Under the pieces are notes generated by a model that was given only the letters and a program-made list of their open reading frames with translations, searched no databases and was not told the DNA's origin. Positions 1 through 8,049 of a stretch of 64,000 nt of DNA are shown here, in pieces. Position 1 is the stretch's first letter. The number at the start of each line of letters is the position of its first letter. The position numbers and the translations under genes were made by a program. This DNA comes from Lysobacter daejeonensis GH1-9 (GTDB lineage: Bacteria > Pseudomonadota > Gammaproteobacteria > Xanthomonadales > Xanthomonadaceae). Where the stretch lies: NCBI RefSeq assembly GCF_000768355.1, contig NZ_AVPU01000011.1, positions 1-64,000 on the forward strand, read 5' to 3'.

Positions 1-293
1 AACTCACGTGCCTGCAGGTCCGGCTTCCCCGGTCCGTCGGCTTGCCGTGCTGGTGCACGTGCACATGAAGCATACGCATATCGCGTGCCAATTGCGGCCA
101 CGCCCGATTGGGCTTTGCAAAGTGCAGCAGGGTTCACGAATCCACGTGGAAGGGGCGGGAAATTGGAAACGCGCATCTTTCGAAAAGTGACGCAATTGAG
201 TCAATAAGTGACCGGCGTGGTCACTTCTTCGTTTTGGCCGGGATGCAGCGCTTTCTGCGTCGCCCCCAGAAAGGCATTTTCAGAATCAGGGGG
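1..293. other. Left-edge region without a confident gene
   Basis: No convincing gene ends or starts here. The frame of the downstream L,D-transpeptidase-like gene is open back to base 108, but the extension has no secretion or family features and runs through a hairpin at 206-226, so I treat it as non-coding. The composition is less GC-rich than the core genes further right, which fits accessory DNA. Confidence 0.5.
206..236 (+). terminator. Possible intrinsic terminator
   Basis: AAGTGACC (206-213) pairs perfectly with GGTCACTT (219-226) around a 5-base loop and is followed by a T-rich run (CTTCGTTTT). It could end a transcript from a gene left of the window. The T tract is interrupted, so the call is tentative. 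It lies upstream of both candidate starts (243 and 294) of the next gene. Confidence 0.4.
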
Positions 294-794
294 ATGGGCG
301 TGCGCACGCTGGCGATTGCCATCTTTGTCTTTTTATCCGTCGCACCCTTGAAGTCAGCTTTGGCCGTCGAGGGGGCCACCCGCGTGGTCGTCGACAAGAG
401 CGATCGCCTGTTGATGCTTTACAGGGGCACGGATCTCTTGGGCAGTTACCGGATCGCTCTTGGCGGTGAGCCCATGGGGCCCAAGCGGCTGGAGGGGGAC
501 GGGCGAACGCCTGAGGGCGAGTACATCCTTGACCGGAAACGGGAAAGTGACCGGTACTACAAGGCCATCCATATCTCGTACCCCAATCGGCGCGACCAGT
601 ACATGGCTGAGCAGGAGGGAGGGCTGCCCGGAGGAGGTGTGATGATCCACGGCCAGCCCAAGCAATGGGCGGCATTTGCCTGGCTCAGGCAACGATTCGA
701 TTGGACGGACGGAAGCATCGCTTTGTCCAACAAGGACATGGATCTGATTTGGGATTCGGTGAGAGAGGGGATGCCGATTGAAATAACCCCGTAG
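294..794 (+). CDS. YkuD-type L,D-transpeptidase-like protein, catalytic Cys replaced by Ser
   Basis: A 166-residue exported protein of the L,D-transpeptidase (YkuD/YafK-like) fold, the family that crosslinks or trims peptidoglycan stem peptides in the periplasm. From the ATG at 294 it starts with a signal-like hydrophobic segment (VRTLAIAIFVFLSVAP). The body carries the family signatures: the VDKSDRLLMLYRG strand, GDGRTPEGEY, a MIHG histidine motif and, at the end, DWTDGSIALSNKDMD. In active members the last motif reads DW(T)xGCIA; here the Cys codon position is AGC (714-716, residue 141), a Ser. The enzyme may therefore be inactive or altered. An ATG at 243 is an alternative start that gives a longer basic N-terminus. 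The gene lies about 100 bases before vgrG on the same strand, so it may belong to the type VI module. Fold assignment is firm; activity is doubtful. Confidence 0.75.
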   Translation: MGVRTLAIAIFVFLSVAPLKSALAVEGATRVVVDKSDRLLMLYRGTDLLGSYRIALGGEPMGPKRLEGDGRTPEGEYILDRKRESDRYYKAIHISYPNRRDQYMAEQEGGLPGGGVMIHGQPKQWAAFAWLRQRFDWTDGSIALSNKDMDLIWDSVREGMPIEITP

Positions 795-900
795 CTGGTG
801 CGCCTGGGCTCGATCGACGGGTGACTGCGCGGGCTGTACGCCCGGTTCGGTCGGGGCTGGGTTTTTGCGCTAAGCTTGGCCCGTTGTCACGGAGAGACAC

Positions 901-3747
901 ATGAACAGCGGAGCTTCTGTTCCCGGCCGCTTGGCCGATTTGTTGCGCCTTGGTGGCGAAAACCGTCCCCATAAGCTGTCTGTGCCGGCCTTCGTTCCGG
1001 CTGATGCTGCATGGGTGGTCGCCGCATGGCACGGTCACGATGCCGTCGGCCCTGCGGTTGCGCTCGGTAGCCCCGTCGTCAGCCAGTATTGGGTGGACGT
1101 GCTGGCGGTGGAGTCGGACCTGTCCGCCGCGCTGGGCCAGCCCGCCACCCTGATCACGCGCGATGCCGACGGGCAGGCCGTGACCCGGAGTGGGTTGGTG
1201 GCGTCGGTCGAGCGGCGCGGTGGCGACCATCGGGCGGCGCGCCACCGGCTGCAGCTGGTGCCATGGACCTGGCTGCTGGGGCTGGGGCGGCGCAGCCGGG
1301 TGTTCCAGGATCTGGGCGTGCTGGCCATCGTCGAGGCCGTGCTAGGTGCCTACGCTCCCTGGGCCGTCTGGCAGGTGGCCGATGACGTCGCGCCGTTCCT
1401 TGCCGACCGCCCGTCGCGTAGCTACTGCGTGCAGTACCGCGAATCCGATGCGGATTTCCTCAGTCGCCTGTTGGCCGACGAAGGCTTGGGCCTGCGGTTG
1501 GAGGAAGCTGCCGACGCGCCAGCGGGTCACCGGTTGGTGCTGTTTGCCGACAGCCGCGCCCTACCTCACGTACCGTCAGGGCCCAGCGGCGTCCGCTTCC
1601 ACCGGAGCGACAGCGCGGAGCAGGCCGATGCGGTGCAGGCCTTCGGTGCTCAGCAAGCGCTGGGTTCCACCTCCCTTAGTCTGCTGGGCACCGACTACCG
1701 CGCGATGGCGGCAGTAACGGCCACCTTGCCGGTGGGCATGGGCAGCGACGCCGTGTCCGGGCTGGAGCATTACGACCCCCGGGGTGCCTACCCTTTCGCC
1801 GACCGCGCCCAAGCCGAGCGCGCGGCCACCTTGCAGGCCCAAGTCATGGCGGCCAAGCGCCAGCGATGGCTGGGCCGAAGCACGATGCGCAATTTCCGGT
1901 CGGGCCAGGGATTTGTGCTGCTGGCGGCACCGATTAGCGTTGCGGAAGGTGCGCCCGACATGGTCCTGCTGGACGTGTGGCATGCCGGCATCAACCCCTT
2001 GCCCGAGGCGCTGGAGTCCCTGGCTGAGGCGTTGCCCACGGCCGTGCCTGGCCTGTCTGACGCCAGTTGGGCGGCGGTGCGCGAGCAGGCGCAGGCATTG
2101 GGATACGCCAACACGTTCCTGGCCCAGTCGCGCGAATTGCCGTGGCGCCCAGAACGGCGTATGCGAGGTCAAGCCCCGGGCTACCAGACTGCCCGCGTGG
2201 TCGGCCCGGAGGGGGAAACCACTCCACAGGGCGCGCGCGAACTGCACTGCGATGCACTGGGCCGGGTACGTGTGCGTTTCCACTGGCAGGACGACGGCGA
2301 CACCTGCTGGCTCCGCGTGGCGCAACGCTACGCGGGGCCCGGCGTGGGCGCGCAGTTTTTGCCGCGCATCGGGCAGGAGGTGCTGGTGGCATTCATGGGT
2401 GGCGAAATCGACCGCCCGATCATCGTCGGCACCCTGTACAACGGCCGCGGCGATACGCAGCCCGGCGCCAAGGCCAATCTGGCGGATGGCGCAGCTCCCG
2501 CCTGGCACGGCGCCAACCCCGGTGACGATTCCGACCGCAATGCCGCCGCGATGCTTGGCTTCAAGTCCAAGGAGTTCGGCGGCGCGGGCCACAACCGCCT
2601 GGTGCTGGACGACAGCGACGGCCAGCTACGACTGCAACTGGCTACTACGCATGCCGCAAGCGAGCTGACCTTGGGTCACCTGATTCATCAGGATGACAAC
2701 CGCCGTGGCGCCCACCGCGGCTGCGGCATCGAGTTACGCAGCGACCGATGGGGCGCCCTGCGCGCCGAGCGCGGCCTGTGGATCAGCGCCTATGCGACCA
2801 GCAATGACGCTCCCGCCGGGGAGCAGGTTGCCGCCGTGGCGCTGCTCAAGCAGGCCGCGGAGCTGGCGGCTGCGATGTCGGGCATTGCCATTACCCACCT
2901 GACTCCGCGCCTTGCCGCAAACGAGGGCGTGGAGCGGGCTGGCCAGTCCGCATTGAACGATGCATTGCCGCCGCTAAAGGCACTGCATGCCAGTGCGCGG
3001 GCGGTCGTGTCGGGGGCGGATTGGACCGAGGCGGTGTTGGGCGCGCAAGGTGGTGTCGCGGTCCCCCAAACCGCCGATGCCCTGCTGGGCTTGGCTGCTC
3101 CCGCTGGCATTGGCCTAGCGGCTGGGCGGAGCCTGCATTGGAGCAGTGGCGAAACCCTGACATTGGCCAGCGGCCAGGCCAGCAACCTGGCGGTAGCGCG
3201 CAACCTCCGCCTGCACGGCGGCCAGGCCATCGGCTGGCTGGCGGGAGCCATGGCCGGTGGGTTGCAAGAGAGCGTCGCCTTGAGCCTGGTCACTGCTGAG
3301 GGCGAACTAGACCTGCAAGCGCAGAGCGACAGCATCAAGTTGCAGTCACGCGATGGGCTGCGCCTGGTCAGCGCAAATGCCGAAGTGGAATTGGCCGCGG
3401 GTAAGGCCGTGCACCTGGCGACGCGTGGTGGCGCGAGTATCACCATCGAGGGCGGGAACATCACCGTCGCGTGCCCAGGGCAGATAACAGTGCACGCGGG
3501 GAAGAAGGAGTTCCTGGGTCCGACGCAGCTTAGTCGTGAGATGAATGACTGGCCCGAGACCCGGTTCGACCAGCGTTACGTAATCCGCGACCGGGTCCGA
3601 GGCACGCCCATGGCCAACGTGCGGGTGGAGGTGATACGGCAAGATGGGGCAACCCTGCGGTTGGTCACCGATCAGGAGGGCCGTCTGCCGATCCAGAAAG
3701 GCATGGGGCCGGAGCAGGTAAGAATTCGAGTATTGGGCAAGGAATAA
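901..3747 (+). CDS. vgrG: Type VI secretion spike protein VgrG with C-terminal extension
   Basis: A 948-residue VgrG, the trimeric tip of the type VI secretion needle, which carries effectors out of the cell. Residues about 1-430 match the gp27-like hub region. About 440-510 is the gp5-like OB fold, with the hallmark GGEIDRPIIVGTLYNG. About 550-660 is the Vgr/Rhs element domain and about 720-875 a DUF2345-type beta-helix stalk. About 885-948 adds a small transthyretin-like domain (RGTPMANVRVEVI), a type of tail often used to dock an effector. GGAGAGA precedes the ATG by a normal distance. The lipase gene starts three bases after the stop and its immunity gene overlaps that, so this is a complete effector-delivery cassette. 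No tss baseplate or sheath genes are in the window, so the secretion machine must be encoded elsewhere. Confidence 0.93.
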   Translation: MNSGASVPGRLADLLRLGGENRPHKLSVPAFVPADAAWVVAAWHGHDAVGPAVALGSPVVSQYWVDVLAVESDLSAALGQPATLITRDADGQAVTRSGLVASVERRGGDHRAARHRLQLVPWTWLLGLGRRSRVFQDLGVLAIVEAVLGAYAPWAVWQVADDVAPFLADRPSRSYCVQYRESDADFLSRLLADEGLGLRLEEAADAPAGHRLVLFADSRALPHVPSGPSGVRFHRSDSAEQADAVQAFGAQQALGSTSLSLLGTDYRAMAAVTATLPVGMGSDAVSGLEHYDPRGAYPFADRAQAERAATLQAQVMAAKRQRWLGRSTMRNFRSGQGFVLLAAPISVAEGAPDMVLLDVWHAGINPLPEALESLAEALPTAVPGLSDASWAAVREQAQALGYANTFLAQSRELPWRPERRMRGQAPGYQTARVVGPEGETTPQGARELHCDALGRVRVRFHWQDDGDTCWLRVAQRYAGPGVGAQFLPRIGQEVLVAFMGGEIDRPIIVGTLYNGRGDTQPGAKANLADGAAPAWHGANPGDDSDRNAAAMLGFKSKEFGGAGHNRLVLDDSDGQLRLQLATTHAASELTLGHLIHQDDNRRGAHRGCGIELRSDRWGALRAERGLWISAYATSNDAPAGEQVAAVALLKQAAELAAAMSGIAITHLTPRLAANEGVERAGQSALNDALPPLKALHASARAVVSGADWTEAVLGAQGGVAVPQTADALLGLAAPAGIGLAAGRSLHWSSGETLTLASGQASNLAVARNLRLHGGQAIGWLAGAMAGGLQESVALSLVTAEGELDLQAQSDSIKLQSRDGLRLVSANAEVELAAGKAVHLATRGGASITIEGGNITVACPGQITVHAGKKEFLGPTQLSREMNDWPETRFDQRYVIRDRVRGTPMANVRVEVIRQDGATLRLVTDQEGRLPIQKGMGPEQVRIRVLGKE

Positions 3748-3750
3748 GCC

Positions 3751-5397
3751 ATGTATGAGACAAGGATCGATCAGCCCTACATAGTTCCGCTGCAAGCCAA
3801 GCACGGTGCTTGCCCCTCAGCCACAACCGTCCTGACCCAGGCGGCCGATACCACGGAGTGCGTCATTCTGGCGGGGCCTTCTGCCGTAATACCGATTGTT
3901 TTCCTACCAGGGATCATGGGTACAAACTTGCAGTCGGCAGGGAAGAGGAAGAGCGGCGCGGAGAAGGGGGAGCCCGTCTGGCGGCCACCCAACATGGACG
4001 GCATCGGCCCAGCCCTGGGGGCCATCGGTCAGCTATTCAGCTATTGGTTCCGCGGGCCTGCAACACGACAGCGGCGGCTTGATCCCGGGAACGTGACCGT
4101 CGACTCCCGCGGTCCCATTGATACCGAGGGAACGCTGGACAAGGAAACCGCGAGAAAGCGCGGCTGGGGGACGGTCATGCGTTCCGCCTACCAGCCCGTA
4201 ATGTGCCAGATGGAGCGCACGCTCAACAACATCATGGAGTCGGGAGAGCTCCTGCGGTGGTGGAGCGAGGAGGGACTGCGAAACCCGTCCGACTACGGGG
4301 AAGAGACGGGCACCGCCGCATTGACCAAGGAGGATCTTCAGCACGCCGCCCAGTACCGATATGACGTCTGGGCAGGTGGTTACAACTGGCTGCAGTCAAA
4401 CAGCGATTCAGGCACCGACATCATCCGTTATATCGATGACGTGGTTCTGGCCCACTACAGAAAAACCGGTGAGGCGGCGGAGAAGGTGATTCTCGTGACC
4501 CACTCCATGGGCGGGTTGGTGGGGCGTGCAGTGGCATGCCTGCATAACTACGGGAAGCTGCTGGGCGTGGTTCACGGCGTCATGCCAGCCACCGGCGCGC
4601 CCGCCACCTACCACCATTGCCGGTGTGGGTATGACGGCATCGCCCAGGTCATCCTGGGCAGCAATGCCGCAGAAGTTACCGCCGTGATGGCCAACTCACC
4701 GGGCGCTTTGGAGCTTGTCCCCACCAGTGACTACAACGGTGGGAAGCCATGGTTGAAGCTCGGCGGCATGGGGGGGCATGACGCGCAATGGCTGCCAGTG
4801 AAGGACCCATACGAGGAGATCTACAAAAGCCGAGAGTGGTATGGGTTGGTGCCGGCGCATCACGAGAAATATCTGAACCCGGCTGGAGGGCGGCCCTCAA
4901 CGCGTGGGGCAACCCAACTTGAACAGTTCGACTCGCGCATCGATAACGTCAAGATGTTCCAAGAAAGAATTTCGGAACAATTTCCTGCGTCGGCGTACGT
5001 CCACTACGGAGATGACGTCGGGCAACGAAGTTGGGCAACCGTTCATTGGAAGGGTGCCTCTATTGCCAAGCTCAGCAGCCTTGAGGTGCTAAAGGATGAC
5101 GGAGAGGGGAATTTGTCGATGGCGGCGCGCGGGCTGGGTCCATTCAAGCTTAGGTTTGGTGGTGCTTTAGAGGCTGGCGATGGAACCGTTCCGACCGTGT
5201 CTGGATCCGCTCCGGCAGGCCGTTCGATAGCCGCGCGCTTCCGCCAGGGGAGCGGCGGGCGAGGCGAATTCTCGAGACGCAACGCCAAAGGAAGAGAGCA
5301 AGGCTACGAGCATCAAGCCAGCTATGAGGATTGCCGATCGCAGTGGGCAACTCTCTATAGCGTGGCGAAAATTGCAGGGAGTGCAGATTGGGCATGA
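3751..5397 (+). CDS. Putative type VI lipase effector, alpha/beta hydrolase
   Basis: A 548-residue alpha/beta hydrolase of the LCAT/PGAP1-like lipase group, probably a phospholipase toxin delivered by the adjacent VgrG. The N-terminal strand and oxyanion segment reads PIVFLPGIMGTNL. The nucleophile elbow is VTHSMGGLVG with Ser252 (codon 4504-4506); the usual first Gly of GxSxG is Thr, which is tolerated in this branch. There is no signal peptide, as expected for a type VI cargo. The gene sits three bases after vgrG and its stop overlaps the start of a Tli4-family immunity gene, which supports an effector role in the Tle lipase group. I do not assign it to one numbered Tle family. The substrate is inferred; the fold and context are seen. 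Confidence 0.8.
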   Translation: MYETRIDQPYIVPLQAKHGACPSATTVLTQAADTTECVILAGPSAVIPIVFLPGIMGTNLQSAGKRKSGAEKGEPVWRPPNMDGIGPALGAIGQLFSYWFRGPATRQRRLDPGNVTVDSRGPIDTEGTLDKETARKRGWGTVMRSAYQPVMCQMERTLNNIMESGELLRWWSEEGLRNPSDYGEETGTAALTKEDLQHAAQYRYDVWAGGYNWLQSNSDSGTDIIRYIDDVVLAHYRKTGEAAEKVILVTHSMGGLVGRAVACLHNYGKLLGVVHGVMPATGAPATYHHCRCGYDGIAQVILGSNAAEVTAVMANSPGALELVPTSDYNGGKPWLKLGGMGGHDAQWLPVKDPYEEIYKSREWYGLVPAHHEKYLNPAGGRPSTRGATQLEQFDSRIDNVKMFQERISEQFPASAYVHYGDDVGQRSWATVHWKGASIAKLSSLEVLKDDGEGNLSMAARGLGPFKLRFGGALEAGDGTVPTVSGSAPAGRSIAARFRQGSGGRGEFSRRNAKGREQGYEHQASYEDCRSQWATLYSVAKIAGSADWA

Positions 5398-6413
5398 TTA
5401 CCCGTCGTATTTGTTGCATGGTGGTGATTGCGGCAGTTCTTACTGCCCTGCCGATGTTTGGTGCTGAAAGGAGCGGCAACGTGATGAAAGGGAATTCCGT
5501 GGACAAGGTTTGTCTTGGAAGGTACATCTTGGAAGTGCCATCTGGGACTGAAGTTGCTGGTCGATTCAAATACATGGATAACGACATTGAAGTCGTTCGC
5601 GGCGAAACTATGTCAGCTTATTTGAATCGCATGAAGGCGCGAGAGAGTGAGCTGAAGCACGCCTCTCATCGCGATGGAGGAAGCATGTTTGTGGAGGTCC
5701 GTCGCTACGGCCCCGGACAGACAGAATTGGTTTCGTGGAAAGGCGAGGCGAGCCGAATCCTCCATCGCTACGAATTGTTCAGCCATTTCGAGCGTCCCGC
5801 AGTCACGTTGTCCATGGCGGTTGACGGGAGCGCAAGAAACTTTGAGGAGATCAAGGGCTACAGCCGGGAGCTCGCAGGGGCGATCCAGTATCGTGGCGAC
5901 GGTGAAGTGCCGAAAGTTCCCGGATTCTGCATCGAGGCGGGGTTTTTGAATGGCTCAGAATTGAACGCTGAGGAAGTGGCCGTGGGCCTGGATGTTCCCG
6001 ACTACCCTACAGTTACGATTTCTTACGATAGCTACGTTACTGGCAACCCGGACAAACCTCTGTTATCGCGTGTTCCGCTGGTGCCATCCATGCTGCTCTC
6101 TATGCTGAACGGCACAAGTACTTTGAGGAGGCGAGACCGGAACATCGGTCCCATCAAAGGGCAAGAGCTTCTTGTTCGCGCCAGCGAAAATGGAAAGCGG
6201 TCGTACGAGTTTCTCTGGGAATCTCAAGGAAGGGCGGACTCGATCGAATTTCCCTTCATGTCGTTACAGCTGAGCACCAGCGCCGAAACGGACGCAAAGG
6301 GCGAAGTCATTGACGCTCCCTTCGCAAACGATGAAGAGGCCTTGGCATTCTGGGATGCGATTCTTGGATCCCTTCGTCTCCGACCAGGTGCCGTTGGGCC
6401 ATCCTCAAGCTAA
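5394..6413 (+). CDS. Tli4-family type VI immunity protein
   Basis: A 339-residue periplasmic protein with a signal peptide (MITRRICCMVVIAAVLTAL, then cleavage near FGAE). It resembles the Tli4 immunity family: CLGRYILEVPSG near the N-terminus, a PGFCIEAGF motif mid-protein, then GQELLVRASENG and the C-terminal FWDAILGSLRLRPGAV. Tli4-type proteins bind and block lipase effectors in the periplasm, which fits the gene directly upstream. The chosen ATG (5394) overlaps the lipase stop codon as ATGA; an ATG six bases earlier is possible. The gene is visibly less GC-rich than its neighbours and uses more A/T-ending codons, a sign of recent acquisition. It ends 30 bases from the convergent pilR. Confidence 0.82.
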   Translation: MITRRICCMVVIAAVLTALPMFGAERSGNVMKGNSVDKVCLGRYILEVPSGTEVAGRFKYMDNDIEVVRGETMSAYLNRMKARESELKHASHRDGGSMFVEVRRYGPGQTELVSWKGEASRILHRYELFSHFERPAVTLSMAVDGSARNFEEIKGYSRELAGAIQYRGDGEVPKVPGFCIEAGFLNGSELNAEEVAVGLDVPDYPTVTISYDSYVTGNPDKPLLSRVPLVPSMLLSMLNGTSTLRRRDRNIGPIKGQELLVRASENGKRSYEFLWESQGRADSIEFPFMSLQLSTSAETDAKGEVIDAPFANDEEALAFWDAILGSLRLRPGAVGPSSS

Positions 6414-6442
6414 GAGGTTCGGCGCCAAGCCACCTTCGCGCC

Positions 6443-7969
6443 TCAATCAATCCCCAACTTCTTCAACTTGTACCGCAACGCCCGGAACGTGATGCCCAGC
6501 GACGCCGCCGTCTTGGTCTTGTTGTAGCGGTTCTCTTTCAGCGCGTGCTCGATCGCCGCGCGCTCCACTTCCTCAATGTAGGAAGGCAGGGCGCTGGTCG
6601 CGGTGTCGCGCGGGTCGAGGGTGCGCGGGTCGATGCCCGCAGCCGCTGCTTCGGCGGGGGTGTTGGGAGGCGGGCCAAACGTGGCGTTGAACGAAGAACT
6701 ACTGAACGCGCTGCCCGTCGCGCTGGGCGCCATGGGAGGGGTGCTTCCAGCGGGAACGGCAGGCCGCATGCCCGGCGGCGGCAGGCCGTGCGATCCCGCG
6801 GCTGGCGCACTGGTCACGGGCAGGCACAGGTCCCCGGCGGTGAGGGTGTCGCCATCGGCCAGTGCCATCGCGCGCTCCAGCACGTTTTCCAGTTCACGTA
6901 CGTTGCCGGGGAAGGGGTAGGCGCGCAGCGCAACCAGAGCATCCGTGCCGAGGTTGGCCGGCTCGCGGCCCTGCTGGGTCGAGAGCCGCTGCAGGATCTT
7001 GGCGGCGAGGCCGGGCAGGTCGTCCAGGCGTTCGCGCAGCGGCGGCACGCGCAGCTCAATCACGTTGATGCGGTAGTACAGGTCCTGGCGGAAGCGGCCC
7101 TCGGCCACCATCCGCGCAAGGTCCTTGTGCGTGGCCGACAGGATGCGCACGTCCACGGGCACTTCGACGTTGGCGCCGACGGGCTTGATGGACTTTTCCT
7201 GGATGGCGCGCAGCAGTTTGACCTGCATGTGCATGGGCAGCTCGGCCACCTCGTCCAGGAACAGGGTGCCGCCGTCGGCGGTCTGGAACAGGCCGGGCTT
7301 GTCGGCGTGGGCTCCGGTGAAGCTGCCCTTTTTGTGGCCGAAGAATTCGCTTTCCATCAGTTCGGCGGGGATCGCGCCGCAGTTGACGGGCACGAACGGG
7401 CCGTCGGCGCGGCCGCCTTCGGAGTGGATGGTGCGGGCGACCAGTTCCTTGCCCACGCCGGACTCGCCGGCGATGTAGACCGGGGCCTGGCTGCGGGCGA
7501 CCTTGGCGAGGGTGGTCCGCAGCGCGGTCATGGCCGGGGACTCGCCGTACAGGCGGGCGGCGACCGTGTCGACCACGGTGGCTGGGGCCGGGGCCTTCTC
7601 GCGCAGGTCAAGGGCATGGCGCACCATGTCGCGCAGCATGCCCAGCTCCACCGGCTTGGCCACGAAGTCGAAGGCGCCCGCCTTGAGCGCTTCCACCGCG
7701 GCTTCGACGTTGCCGAAGGCGGTGATCATCGCCACCGGGGTCTCGGGGAACTTCTGGCTGATCTCGGCGACCAGGTCCATGCCCGAGCCGTCCGGCAGGC
7801 GCATGTCGGTCAGGCACAGGTCATAGCGATGGTGCGCGAGCTGGTTGCGCGCGTCGGCGAGGCTGGAGGCGGTATCACAGCGCAATCCCATGCGGCCCAA
7901 GGCCATGACCAGGAGCTCGCGGATGTCGCGTTCGTCGTCAACTACCAGTGCACTGCGGGTTTCTGCCAT
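6443..7969 (-). CDS. pilR: Sigma-54 response regulator PilR
   Basis: A 508-residue NtrC-type activator for type IV pilin transcription. The N-terminal receiver domain has the acidic pair D11/D12, phospho-acceptor D55 (TDMRLPDG) and K105. The AAA+ domain carries Walker A GESGVGKE (168-175), the sigma-54 contact loop GSFTGA (215-220) and Walker B TLFLDE (about 235-240). A long Pro/Ala/Ser-rich linker (about 395-450) leads to a Fis-type helix-turn-helix ending LRYKLKKLGID, typical of PilR. GGAGG lies before the ATG. Its kinase partner pilS is 80 bases upstream on the same strand. In related genomes pilR is usually followed by pilin assembly genes; here it faces the type VI module instead. Confidence 0.93.
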   Translation of the reverse strand: MAETRSALVVDDERDIRELLVMALGRMGLRCDTASSLADARNQLAHHRYDLCLTDMRLPDGSGMDLVAEISQKFPETPVAMITAFGNVEAAVEALKAGAFDFVAKPVELGMLRDMVRHALDLREKAPAPATVVDTVAARLYGESPAMTALRTTLAKVARSQAPVYIAGESGVGKELVARTIHSEGGRADGPFVPVNCGAIPAELMESEFFGHKKGSFTGAHADKPGLFQTADGGTLFLDEVAELPMHMQVKLLRAIQEKSIKPVGANVEVPVDVRILSATHKDLARMVAEGRFRQDLYYRINVIELRVPPLRERLDDLPGLAAKILQRLSTQQGREPANLGTDALVALRAYPFPGNVRELENVLERAMALADGDTLTAGDLCLPVTSAPAAGSHGLPPPGMRPAVPAGSTPPMAPSATGSAFSSSSFNATFGPPPNTPAEAAAAGIDPRTLDPRDTATSALPSYIEEVERAAIEHALKENRYNKTKTAASLGITFRALRYKLKKLGID

Positions 7970-8049
7970 CCGGTCCTCCGGCGCCGACGATAACTGATGG
8001 CGGCCCTGGGGACCAAGCGCGCCGTGCGGATGTCACAGATGGAACGGGC

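Noticed and set aside
6545-7993. Plus-strand open frame opposite pilR
   Set aside because: Shadow of pilR; no family features.
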